Origin: Pseudaminobacter soli (ex Li et al. 2025)
GTDB taxonomy: Bacteria; Pseudomonadota; Alphaproteobacteria; Rhizobiales; Rhizobiaceae
Direction: 5' to 3'
NCBI RefSeq assembly: GCF_003012705.1
Contig: NZ_PXYL01000015.1
Span: forward strand, 53,763-117,762
Length of the DNA: 64,000 nt
Shown here piece after piece: positions 44,095-52,087 of this stretch (its first letter is position 1; each line of letters starts with the position of its first letter). The position numbers and the translations under genes are program-made. The notes beneath the pieces were generated by a model. That model was not told the origin of the DNA. It saw nothing but the letters and a program-made list of their open reading frames with translations, and did not search any database.

Positions 44095-44628
44095 TTAGAG
44101 CCCTGCAATTCCGTGGTCGGCGATCCGGTCGGCTAGGCGATAGCGCGTGATCCAGGCAATCTCTTGCAAAGCCGCCTCCAACTCGCCCTCAGGCGTGCCG
44201 TTGAGGCGCGCGCGAATAGCGGCGAGCGCCGAAGCCTGGTGATGCCGACGCACGCACAGAATAAATGGAAAGCCAAAGCGGGCCTTGTAGGAGGCGTTCA
44301 ACCCGTCCCATTCGGCGATCTGCTCCGGCGTCAGTGCATTGAGGCGGATCGAGCTCTGTTCCGCATCCGATTCCACCGTCACCCGGCCGGCGCGAACGTC
44401 GGCCCCGCCGAGATCGGGATGGCGGTTCAGGAAGGCGAGCAGTTCCTCCTCGGGCAGCGCCTTGACCAGCGCCAGCATCGCCTCATGCAGTTCCGCCGCC
44501 GAGGCGAAGGGCCGGCCCATGGAAACCTCTTCCGCCACCCAGCCGGCATTTTCCCAGACCGGCGCCAGAGCCGCGGCGAAATCGCCCCCCGGCAAGGCAT
44601 TGAACTCTGTGATCAGTCGCGGGGTCAT
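44095..44628 (-). CDS. uraD: 2-oxo-4-hydroxy-4-carboxy-5-ureidoimidazoline decarboxylase
   Basis: A 177-aa OHCU decarboxylase, which turns the unstable uric acid oxidation product OHCU into S-allantoin. LAPVWENAGWVAEEV lies near residue 22, and LAFLNRHPDLGG holds the catalytic His and Pro-Asp. SSIRLNALTPEQIAEWDGLN and ARFGFPFILCVRRH are also diagnostic. No HIU hydrolase or urate oxidase gene is beside it. It overlaps the preceding signal-less binding-protein-like gene (ATGA) and precedes an oligopeptide-type importer in the same direction. Confidence 0.9.
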   Translation of the reverse strand: MTPRLITEFNALPGGDFAAALAPVWENAGWVAEEVSMGRPFASAAELHEAMLALVKALPEEELLAFLNRHPDLGGADVRAGRVTVESDAEQSSIRLNALTPEQIAEWDGLNASYKARFGFPFILCVRRHHQASALAAIRARLNGTPEGELEAALQEIAWITRYRLADRIADHGIAGL

Positions 44629-45596
44629 GGACGTTCGGCCAAGCTGGTCACGCGCTCGCCAAACGGAGGCAGGAACTGGCGATCGAAGACCTCCGACGGC
44701 TTCGGCACCCGGCTCAGGCCCTTTGCCTTCGTGATCAGGTTGGCGCCCGCCAGGATCCGGGCGTCATCCGCATCGCCAATGCCGATCCGTCCGCCTTCGG
44801 GGTCGGCCATTTCGAGCGCCAGCGTGCCCAGAAGGCGGGCGCGGTTGGCCTTGACATCGATTCGCGGATTGCGCCGCGCCACGGCGGCGATGGCGGCATC
44901 GGGGTCCGCGATGGCATCCTTCAAGCCGAGATTGATCGCCGCCAGCAGGCCACGCACGGCCTCCGGATTCTTCTGCGCGAAATCGCGCGTGACCATAACG
45001 GCGCCGCCGTAGAGTTCCGGCAGGTAATGGCGGAATTCGAGGTGACGCAATACGCGGTCGGGATCAAGGCCCGCCTCGATCGTGTGGGCGCGCACCGTGT
45101 TGACGAAGCCGAAAATGCCTTCCCAGCGGCCTTCCCGCATCAGCGGCACCATCTCGTCATGGCCGAGATCGGAGGCCTCGACGCTGACCGTAGAAATGTC
45201 GAGGCCGGTCGCGGCGCAGAATTCCGGGAACAGCTTCCAGGCCGCATCTTCCGGATGCGACACGAGCTTGCGGCCCTTGAGATCGGCGGGCGTGGCCACC
45301 AGCCCGTCGGCATCGATGGCGATCGTATAGGGCGAGCGGTTGTGCATGGCCCAGACCGCCAACGGCGAGGAGTCCGGATCGACCGACTTCATCTCGATCA
45401 GCGTGTTCATGTCGCCATAGGCAACGTCATAGCTGCCGGCCGCCAGAACTGGCACCGAATAGGCTAGCGACTCCCCTTCGGTGAAATGTACTTCGAGGCC
45501 GTTTCTCTCAAAATGCCCGTTGTCGTCCGCCAGGAAGAAGGGGGCCTGCGGCCCAGAGAAGAAGCTGTTCAGAAAGAATTTGACCTGCCGGAGCAC
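44625..45596 (-). CDS. NMT1/THI5-like protein without a signal peptide
   Basis: A 323-aa protein with the SsuA/THI5-like binding-protein fold: SGPQAPFFLADDNGHFERNG at the start, AAGSYDVAYGDMNTLIEMKS, then DLKGRKLVSHPEDAAWKLF. It starts at GTG 45596 behind AAGGAAC, and an in-frame stop about ten codons upstream rules out a hidden signal peptide. It is therefore predicted to be cytoplasmic. It has no matching permease or ATPase here and is coupled to uraD by ATGA. It may be an enzyme or a sensor rather than a transporter part. Confidence 0.8.
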   Translation of the reverse strand: MLRQVKFFLNSFFSGPQAPFFLADDNGHFERNGLEVHFTEGESLAYSVPVLAAGSYDVAYGDMNTLIEMKSVDPDSSPLAVWAMHNRSPYTIAIDADGLVATPADLKGRKLVSHPEDAAWKLFPEFCAATGLDISTVSVEASDLGHDEMVPLMREGRWEGIFGFVNTVRAHTIEAGLDPDRVLRHLEFRHYLPELYGGAVMVTRDFAQKNPEAVRGLLAAINLGLKDAIADPDAAIAAVARRNPRIDVKANRARLLGTLALEMADPEGGRIGIGDADDARILAGANLITKAKGLSRVPKPSEVFDRQFLPPFGERVTSLAERP

Positions 45597-45701
45597 GCGA
45601 CTGTTCCTTAATGGTTGGCAATTTTAGGAACTGTGTGTGCTGAAAGCATTGCCGTCTATATCAAACTATGGAACAATTTATTGCCGAAATTAGAATGATC
45701 G

Positions 45702-46634
45702 ATGTCCCGCTCGCTGATCCCCGCTGCACTGCACTATTTTGACCGCGTCGCCTCAACAGGCTCCATCCAGGCTGCCGCCCGCGCGCAGAACATCGCGGCC
45801 TCGGCCATCGACCGGCAGATCATCGGGCTTGAGGAACGACTCGGTGTCAAACTCTTCGACCGGATGCCGAAGGGCATGCGACTGACGGCGGCTGGCGAGG
45901 TGCTAGTGCGCCTCGTTCACCGCTGGCGCGCGGAAGAGCGCAACGCGGTCGCGGAGATTTTACAGCTCCAGGGCATGCAACAGGGCCAGGTGAATGTCTT
46001 CGCCATGGACAGCCACGCTACGACCATCCTGCCACGGCTTGTGCAGACCATCGCCGCCGCCCATCCGCTGATCGGTCTTTCCATCCAGATCGGTTCGACG
46101 GACGAGGCGGTCGCCGCTCTCCTCTCCGGCCGGGCCGACCTCATCATCGTCTTCAACCTGCCGCAACGCAGCGAGGTGCGCCCGCTCTGGAGTCTGCCGC
46201 TGCCTTTCGGCTGCGTCGTTGCCCCTCACCATCCGTTGCTCGCCCGGACGGATGTGAAGTTCCAGGACGTGGTGACCTATCCGATCGCGCTGCAAAGCCG
46301 CTCGCTACTGATCCGTCGCTTCCTGGAGGTGCAATACAGCTGGCTCTTCGCCGAGCCCCGTGGCCGGGTCGAGACCAATTCGCTGCACCTCGTCAAGAGT
46401 CTCGCGCGCAGCGGGAATTATGTTGCCTTCACATCCGAACTTGATGCCGCGACCGAAATTGCTCAAGGCATGCTCTGCTTCTTGCCTCTGGTTGAAATCG
46501 ACGCCTTACCCCAATCCTCAGACATCGCCATCGACGCATCCAAACCGCTCAGCACCATCGTCCAGATCGTCGCCGACTGTGCGGCAACGGTGATCGAAGA
46601 AGTCCTTGATGATGCTCGGTCCGGCCGGGACTGA
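45702..46634 (+). CDS. LysR family transcriptional regulator
   Basis: A 310-aa regulator: HTH at about residues 8-65 (ALHYFDRVASTGSIQAAARA, IDRQIIGLEERLGVKLFDRM), then the ligand domain. It is divergent from the uraD/importer operon with 105 bases between and probably controls it. In that gap GTTCCT (45603-45608) and AGGAAC (45626-45631) form an inverted repeat, but it overlaps the ribosome site of the divergent gene. Confidence 0.92.
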   Translation: MSRSLIPAALHYFDRVASTGSIQAAARAQNIAASAIDRQIIGLEERLGVKLFDRMPKGMRLTAAGEVLVRLVHRWRAEERNAVAEILQLQGMQQGQVNVFAMDSHATTILPRLVQTIAAAHPLIGLSIQIGSTDEAVAALLSGRADLIIVFNLPQRSEVRPLWSLPLPFGCVVAPHHPLLARTDVKFQDVVTYPIALQSRSLLIRRFLEVQYSWLFAEPRGRVETNSLHLVKSLARSGNYVAFTSELDAATEIAQGMLCFLPLVEIDALPQSSDIAIDASKPLSTIVQIVADCAATVIEEVLDDARSGRD

Positions 46635-46708
46635 ATCGACGCTTATTGCATCCGGAAGGTGATGTCAGGTTGACCGGAGTTGAAGTTGTTGACTGCCAGT
46701 CGGCGGTC

Positions 46709-46815
46709 ATGACCCAGCCTACAGTCCGCTACAAACGTCATCGTTTTCCGCCGTCTGTGATCGCCCATGCGGTCTGGCTCTACTTCCGATTTCCGCTGAG
46801 CCTGCGTCTGGTTCG
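46709..46815 (+). pseudogene. IS6-family transposase, N-terminal scrap
   Basis: MTQPTVRYKRHRFPPSVIAH then AVWLYFRFPLSLRLV is the beginning of an IS6 transposase, as at 31152 (YRRHRFPPQIIAHAVWLYF). The match stops sharply near 46815. The remaining frame to 46993 shows no transposase motif. Confidence 0.8.
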
Positions 46816-47955
46816 CCTCAGAGCGATCGCACATTGGAAGGTGATGGCTGAGCGTTTTGAACGTCGCGGGACGAAGAAATTTCGGACCGCCGAAAAGACG
46901 CTCGCGAAGCGTTGCAGTGCACTTGGCGAGCGAAACCGTTGCATCGCACGCTCCCGCTTTCGTCAAGGCAGATGCGAATTTTCGGCGCAGTGACCTGCCG
47001 CTGATGGGGTTTGAGTTCCGATGCGCCGTGCACTCTTCTGCGCTCCGCGGCGGAGTATCTTGGCGGCGTCTTGGCAGCGCTTGAACCATCGCGGTAGCAC
47101 TTTTCGTCGCTCTGACGGTGCATCATGCCGGGCTTCCGAGTGCGATCCGACGGCCTTGCGATCGGTGCGGCCGCAGGCAAATGGCAGACGCCCTCCCGCT
47201 CCTGATACGCGTCGGTCATGCGCTTGAGATAGAGCTTTCTCGTTCAAATGGCGTCCGTCACAGTACGGATGCGATGTGGTTCAAATGTCTGTCCTGTGTT
47301 CATCAGCTCGTGCGGGGTGTGTCGGTTTTGCTCTCGGACGGATCATCGACCTAGCACTTCCCGCTCTCCCCGTGGCGCGAATGAAAACTGTCTGCTTGCA
47401 CGCTCTCACCGACTGGCCTTGCGAGCCCAACCCTTCGGGTCGAGGTTCTCATACACCTTGCGGTAGTGCACTGCCGCGGCGAAGGGAAACCAATGCGTTC
47501 GCAGGGAACGGCTAAATGAAATCCTGCTGAAGGACGGTCTAGGCGCCGGGGAGGATCCGGTTATTGATGGTGCCACCAGCACGTATCCGACCGCTGTCGC
47601 CGAGATCGACCGATCGGCTTGGGCACGGGCGCGGGTTTCGTCGCGCAGCCTGGCCGCACTTCAGCCACCGCTTCTGCGTTGGCCGAACCATCTGCGGATG
47701 GCACCCGGGCTGCGACCATCGCGTGCGACATTTCTGCCATTGAGCTGCAGTCGAACGGATTGTTCGTGGCGCGGGCGTCCGCCGGAGGGCCGCGACGACG
47801 AGACATAGCGGCAATCGTAGGGGATCGCACGCCAGCGTATCCGAGAGGGCGCGGAGGTGGGAGGCAAGGAACACGACCGGTGGATGGCAGGATAAAAGGC
47901 CGCGAGGTGCGGGCTTTGGCGGTTGTGGTTTTTCAATAGGTTATGAGGCGATTTC
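46816..47955. other. 1.1 kb without an identifiable gene
   Basis: Several short frames exist on both strands (for example 46963-47247 minus and 47619-47939 plus), but none shows a conserved motif, good ribosome site or intact length. It lies between an IS6 scrap and a relaxase remnant and is probably decayed mobile-element DNA. CGCGAGGTGCGGG near 47903 repeats part of the inverted repeat at 47956. Confidence 0.5.
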
Positions 47956-47984
47956 GCGAGGTGCGGGGATTTCTCGCACCTCGC
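47956..47984 (+). repeat. Perfect inverted repeat upstream of relaxase (oriT-like)
   Basis: GCGAGGTGCG (47956-47965) and CGCACCTCGC (47975-47984) are perfect 10-bp arms with a 9-base loop, 59 bases before the relaxase remnant's start. A third copy of the left arm lies near 47904. Inverted repeats next to a relaxase gene are typical of oriT. No T run follows, so a terminator is less likely. Confidence 0.45.
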
Positions 47985-48042
47985 CGCAACGGCGATTTCC
48001 CATGCGTTTCCGTGCCTTGGCGCGATGTGCGGGGCGTTGGCC

Positions 48043-48580
48043 ATGACCGGAGACAACGATTTTCGCATCCGGCCGGGGCGATCCCGGAACCCGGCAATGC
48101 GCGTCGGCGCGCGCGACCGGCCATTCCTGACGCAGACGCAGATCGCCGTCCTCAAGGTCGGCGGCAACCCCAACCGGATTGGCCGCCAGGGAAGCGGCCG
48201 TTTCAACGCGCGCGGCCGCGGCGCCAAGGTGGTGGCGTCGCTGCCCCGCCCCGGCCGCGGCTGGCAAAGCGATGCCACGGGCCGCTTCCGCGGCCGCCGC
48301 GTGCTGGTGAAGGCGCGCGTGGTCCGCCTCGCCGCCACGCATGGCGCGAAGGGGGTCGACGCGGTGCGGCGGCGCCGGTGCCGGCGCGGTCGATGCCCAT
48401 ATGCGTTATCTCGAAGGGGACGGGGGACGGCCGAAGGCGAAAAGGGCCACGCCTACTCGGCCGTCGACGACGAGGCCGACGGCCGGGCCTTCTTCGACCG
48501 CGGTCGCGACGACCGCCATCAGTTCCGCGTTATCGTCGCGCCCGAGATGGGTGATTTGCGCGGCTTCGCGCGCTGCTCTC
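48043..48580 (+). pseudogene. Relaxase (DUF3363/VirD2-like) N-terminal remnant, frameshifted
   Basis: ATG 48043 gives MTGDNDFRIRPGRSRN, the usual start of rhizobial DUF3363 relaxases, then RFNARGRGAKVVA, RFRGRRVLVKARVVRL. A frameshift moves the match to DAHMRYLEGDG in another frame, and it returns to GHAYSAVDDEADGRAFFDRG, RDDRHQFRVIVAPE, MGDLRGFAR. The HUH/catalytic region that follows is missing. With the repA-parA-DUF2840 debris at 27.5-28.5 kb it is part of one plasmid/ICE backbone, in the same orientation. Confidence 0.75.
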
Positions 48581-48641
48581 CGAGTGGGCCGAGGCAACGC
48601 TTCGGCAGCTCGGGGAGCACATCGAATTGTATCTTGCGGCT

Positions 48642-49487
48642 CTACTCGACGTCGTCCAGTTCCTCATGGATGTCGGCGATGATTTCCGTGCGCTTGATCG
48701 CCGCATCCCCGACATGCTCGGCATAGGCAACCGCAAGCAGACGTACCACGCTGGCCATGCTCGTGTGTGACGGACCAAGGCCGAGGCTGGTCACATGGCA
48801 AGGCAACACGACCTGCGAGAACCGCTCGGCGCGGCCGATATAGGTCTGGTCGGTCGCCGTGATGATGTTGACGCGGGTCGTGTGCAGATAGGCCAGGATC
48901 GGTTTCAATATCCTGGGGCGGGGATCGAGCGTCAGCAGGATCAGCACGTCGCGCGGTCCGGTCATCGCAAGCGCCTCGGCCCAACTGCCGCTGCCATTGT
49001 TCAACAGCATGACGCCGTGGCGCAGCCTCGACAGCAACAGCCGCGCATAGCGGGCGAGCCCCTCCTGTAGGCCGACGCCCAGGACCCAAACCTGTGGAGC
49101 TTCGGCGATAAGCTTGGCGGCCGTGGTCAATCTGGTTGAATTCAGTTCCTCGAACGTCCGCGTCAGGTTGGTCAGTTCGAGCTCTAGGTGCGCCGCAATC
49201 GGGCCGAGCGTTCCGCGATCACCCGGAGAGCGGGCAAAATGGTATGGCTGCGTTCGGTTGCGCTCTTCCCGCGCCTGAGCCCGCACTTCATTGAAGTCCG
49301 AATAGCCGAGCGAACGGAAAAACCGCGCTGCGGTCGCCTTCGACACGCCGGCCATCTCGGCGAGTTCGGTGGCCGACAGGGCAAGCATGTCATCTTGCCC
49401 CTCCAGTATAAGCCGGCCGAGCTTCTGCTCGCCTTGGGTCAGGGCCGAGAAGCGCTCCTGGATTCGAAGAGTTAGTCGGGAAGCCAA
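48642..49487 (-). CDS. MurR/RpiR family transcriptional regulator
   Basis: A 281-aa regulator with the RpiR HTH (ALSATELAEMAGVSKATAAR, about residues 36-60) and a C-terminal SIS domain (VWVLGVGLQEGLARYARLLL, DVLILLTLDPRPR). The start is TTG 49487 with GTGAGG before it; no ATG is available. It is divergent from the purine operon, and a perfect 18-bp palindrome lies between. Its SIS loop differs from the first RpiR protein in this window, so the ligands probably differ. Confidence 0.9.
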   Translation of the reverse strand: MASRLTLRIQERFSALTQGEQKLGRLILEGQDDMLALSATELAEMAGVSKATAARFFRSLGYSDFNEVRAQAREERNRTQPYHFARSPGDRGTLGPIAAHLELELTNLTRTFEELNSTRLTTAAKLIAEAPQVWVLGVGLQEGLARYARLLLSRLRHGVMLLNNGSGSWAEALAMTGPRDVLILLTLDPRPRILKPILAYLHTTRVNIITATDQTYIGRAERFSQVVLPCHVTSLGLGPSHTSMASVVRLLAVAYAEHVGDAAIKRTEIIADIHEELDDVE

Positions 49488-49521
49488 GTTGCCTCACTCC
49501 GCACAAAAAGCGCTTGCATTA

Positions 49522-49539
49522 GTGAAACACGTGTTTCAC
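49522..49539 (+). promoter_or_regulatory. Perfect palindrome, likely RpiR operator
   Basis: GTGAAACACGTGTTTCAC is an 18-bp perfect palindrome centred between the divergent RpiR gene (start 49487) and the cyclo-ligase-like gene (start 49574). Two further half sites (ATGAAAC) follow at 49544-49557. TGAAA/TTTCA arms are common for this regulator family. Confidence 0.75.
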
Positions 49540-49573
49540 ATTGATGAAACAATGAAACTCCGGGGAGCCGCAC

Positions 49574-50311
49574 GTGTCCACATCAAAAATCATCCGCCAG
49601 AGAATATGGTCGAAACTCGCTGACGTGGCCAAGCCGGATACCCGATTTCACCTGAATTTTGGCGAGGTCATCCCCGATTTCGAGGGATCGGAGAAGGCTA
49701 CCGACAAGATTGCGGCGATGGATGCGTATAAGAACACGAAGTACGCCTTCATCACGCCGGACAACTGCCTGGTCGATCTTCGCCGCCGTCTGATCGAGCG
49801 CGGCGTGCCTTTCGTGATGTCCACATACGGGATCTATCGCGGCTTCCTGATGATCGAGCCCGGCATGGTGCCGAAAGGCGCCGAGCTTTATGCCGCCTGG
49901 CTCGACGGCATGGAGCATTTCGGCAAGCCCGTGACGCTCGAGGAAGTCGCAAGCCGCGGCAAGTTTGATTTTATGGTCACCGGCGCCTCTGCAGTGTCCC
50001 TCGACGGCGTCAGGTTTGGCAAGGGGCACGGCTTCTTCGATCTTGAATGGGGCATGTTCACCGATATCGGCATTGTCGATGAGAAGACGCCGGTGGTAGC
50101 CGTCGTACACGATGTCCAGGTTGTCGAAGATAAGCTGGTGCCGAGCGAAACGGATATCCTGGTCGACTACATCGCAACGCCGACCCGGCTGATCCCGGTC
50201 GAGAAACGTGGAAAGCGCCCGTATGGGGTGAAGTGGGACCTGCTCGAACCGGAACAGATCGCGGCCACCCCACCGATCCAGGAACTTCAGCGGCTAAGAG
50301 GCCTCGCATAA
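49574..50311 (+). CDS. 5-formyltetrahydrofolate cyclo-ligase-like protein
   Basis: A 245-aa protein related to the MTHFS/cyclo-ligase fold. FVMSTYGIYRGFLMI and DGVRFGKGHGFFDLEWG are the conserved segments; the latter is the nucleotide/substrate loop. It is longer than true cyclo-ligases (about 190 aa). It starts at GTG 49574 behind GGGGAG and opens an operon with a purine-linked importer and adenine deaminase, so it may act on an imported folate- or purine-like compound instead. Confidence 0.78.
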   Translation: MSTSKIIRQRIWSKLADVAKPDTRFHLNFGEVIPDFEGSEKATDKIAAMDAYKNTKYAFITPDNCLVDLRRRLIERGVPFVMSTYGIYRGFLMIEPGMVPKGAELYAAWLDGMEHFGKPVTLEEVASRGKFDFMVTGASAVSLDGVRFGKGHGFFDLEWGMFTDIGIVDEKTPVVAVVHDVQVVEDKLVPSETDILVDYIATPTRLIPVEKRGKRPYGVKWDLLEPEQIAATPPIQELQRLRGLA

Positions 50312-50342
50312 CAGCCTGAACAAATAAGAAAAGGGGAACAGC

Positions 50343-51317
50343 ATGCGTATGACAATAAATCGCCGTCGTTTCATGACCCTGGCAGCCGCGGGGGCGGCAT
50401 TGCCGGCCGTGTCCCGCTTCGCCTACGCCGCGGATCCACTGGCCATGCAGGCAGCATGGATCAATGACGCGGAATTCACCGGCTATTTCACCGCCTTCGA
50501 CAATGACTACTATAAAGACGAGGGGCTCGACCTGTCCTATCTGTCCGGCGGCCCGGACGTCATCCCGGAGAGCTCGATCATCGCGGGCAAGGCCGATCTG
50601 ACGTTGACGACTCCAGACACCACCATCAAGGCGATCGTCGAGCAGGGCGCCAAGTTCAAGATCATCGGCACTCAATACCAGAAGAACCCGCACGGGATTA
50701 TTTCGCTGGCGTCGAAGCCGATCAGCAATCCGAAGCAACTCGAGGGCAAGACGCTGGCCGTGCCTCCGGTCAACGTGATTTCCGTCGAGGTTATGCTGAA
50801 AATCAACGACGTCGATCGCGACAAGGTCAACATCGTGCCATATGCCTACGATCCGACACCTTTGATCAAGGGCGAGATCGATGCGTCACTCGATTTCACC
50901 ACCAACGTGCCCTACACGATCAAGCAGGCCGGCGGCGTCGACGCTCATTCCTTCCTGCTCTACGACTATGGCTATACGATTTTCCAGGACACCGTGGTCG
51001 TAACCGAAGAAACGCTTGCCACCAGGCGCAAGGAACTTGTGTCCTGGCTTCGCGCCAGCCGCAAGGGATGGGATGAAAACCTCAAGGATCCGAATGCCTA
51101 TCCGCCGAAATTCGCGGAAACCTGGTTCAAGGGCACGGGCCGCACCATCGACAACGAGATATTCTTCAACAATGCCCAGAAGCCGCTGATTGAAAACCCG
51201 GGCGGCGTCTTCGCCATGAGCGAAGACGGCATCGCCAAGACGCTCGACGCGCTTGGCCAAGCCGGCATCAAGGGCACGCGCGACATGTTCGACACCACGC
51301 TTCTCCAGGAAGTCTGA
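50343..51317 (+). CDS. NMT1/THI5-like ABC transporter substrate-binding protein
   Basis: A 324-aa periplasmic protein. The leader NRRRFMTLAAAGAALPAVSR has an RR pair (Tat-like) and ends near FAYA. AAWINDAEFTGYFTAFDNDY and GLDLSYLSGGPDVIPESSII are typical of the hydroxymethylpyrimidine/thiamine-precursor-type binding proteins. AAAAGGGGAAC precedes ATG 50343. The downstream adenine deaminase suggests a purine ligand. Confidence 0.9.
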   Translation: MRMTINRRRFMTLAAAGAALPAVSRFAYAADPLAMQAAWINDAEFTGYFTAFDNDYYKDEGLDLSYLSGGPDVIPESSIIAGKADLTLTTPDTTIKAIVEQGAKFKIIGTQYQKNPHGIISLASKPISNPKQLEGKTLAVPPVNVISVEVMLKINDVDRDKVNIVPYAYDPTPLIKGEIDASLDFTTNVPYTIKQAGGVDAHSFLLYDYGYTIFQDTVVVTEETLATRRKELVSWLRASRKGWDENLKDPNAYPPKFAETWFKGTGRTIDNEIFFNNAQKPLIENPGGVFAMSEDGIAKTLDALGQAGIKGTRDMFDTTLLQEV

Positions 51318-52087
51318 TGGCTGGCGCGGGCGGAATCCGGCTTTCTAACGTTTCGAAAGCCTTCGTCGCGCGGGGCAAGACCATCGAGGCTCTGCGCGAT
51401 GTCTCGCTGACCTGCGAGCCGGGTTCGTTCACGGCCCTGCTGGGGCCGTCCGGCTGCGGCAAGTCGACCATCCTGCGGCTAGCGCTCGGACTTGAACATG
51501 CCGATGGTGGAAGGGTCGAAATCGGCGGACAGACATCCGAAAAGGCAACCGCCAGCGGTCTGACGGGCGTTGCCTTCCAGGATTCGGCGCTGCTCCCATG
51601 GCGCAATGTCGAGGACAACATCTCCCTGCCGCTCGACATCCTAAAGCGCGACCGGAGGGAATATTCGGCCAAGATCGCCGAACTGATCCAGCTGGTAGGC
51701 CTCAAAGGCTTTGAGAAATCGCTGCCGGGCGAGCTTTCCGGCGGCATGCGCCAGCGCGTGGCAATCGCGCGCTCGTTGGTCACGGAGCCCGGCGTGCTCT
51801 TCCTCGACGAACCGTTCGGGGCGCTGGACCAGATTCTTAGGCGCCAGATGAATATCGAGCTGCAGCGCATCTGGACCGAGACGCGCTGCACGGCGCTTCT
51901 GGTCACGCACGGCATCGACGAGGCGGTGTTCCTGGCCGACCGGGTCGCGGTCATGCGCAGCCGACCGGGTCGCGTGGCGTCAATGATCGAAATTCCGTTC
52001 TCGCGGCCGCGCAGTCCGGATCTGTTTTCCGATCCGGTCTTCCACAAGCTCTGCGACGGGATCGCCGAGGTGCTCCATGGCGGCTGA
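51317..52087 (+). CDS. ABC transporter ATPase
   Basis: A 256-aa subunit of the NitT/TauT class: Walker A GPSGCGKST (43-51), signature LSGGMRQRVAIARS, Walker B VLFLDEPFGALD and LLVTHGIDEA. Its ATG shares a base with the previous stop (TGATG), and its own end overlaps the permease start by 11 bases, so the three genes are tightly coupled. Confidence 0.93.
   Translation: MAGAGGIRLSNVSKAFVARGKTIEALRDVSLTCEPGSFTALLGPSGCGKSTILRLALGLEHADGGRVEIGGQTSEKATASGLTGVAFQDSALLPWRNVEDNISLPLDILKRDRREYSAKIAELIQLVGLKGFEKSLPGELSGGMRQRVAIARSLVTEPGVLFLDEPFGALDQILRRQMNIELQRIWTETRCTALLVTHGIDEAVFLADRVAVMRSRPGRVASMIEIPFSRPRSPDLFSDPVFHKLCDGIAEVLHGG

Noticed and set aside
45603..45631. GTTCCT/AGGAAC inverted repeat as LysR operator
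   Set aside because: It overlaps the ribosome site of the divergent gene and lacks the T-N11-A form; it may be chance.
47661..48342. Minus-strand frames of 133-225 codons
   Set aside because: They are Arg/Pro/Ala-rich and antisense to the relaxase remnant, with no conserved motif.
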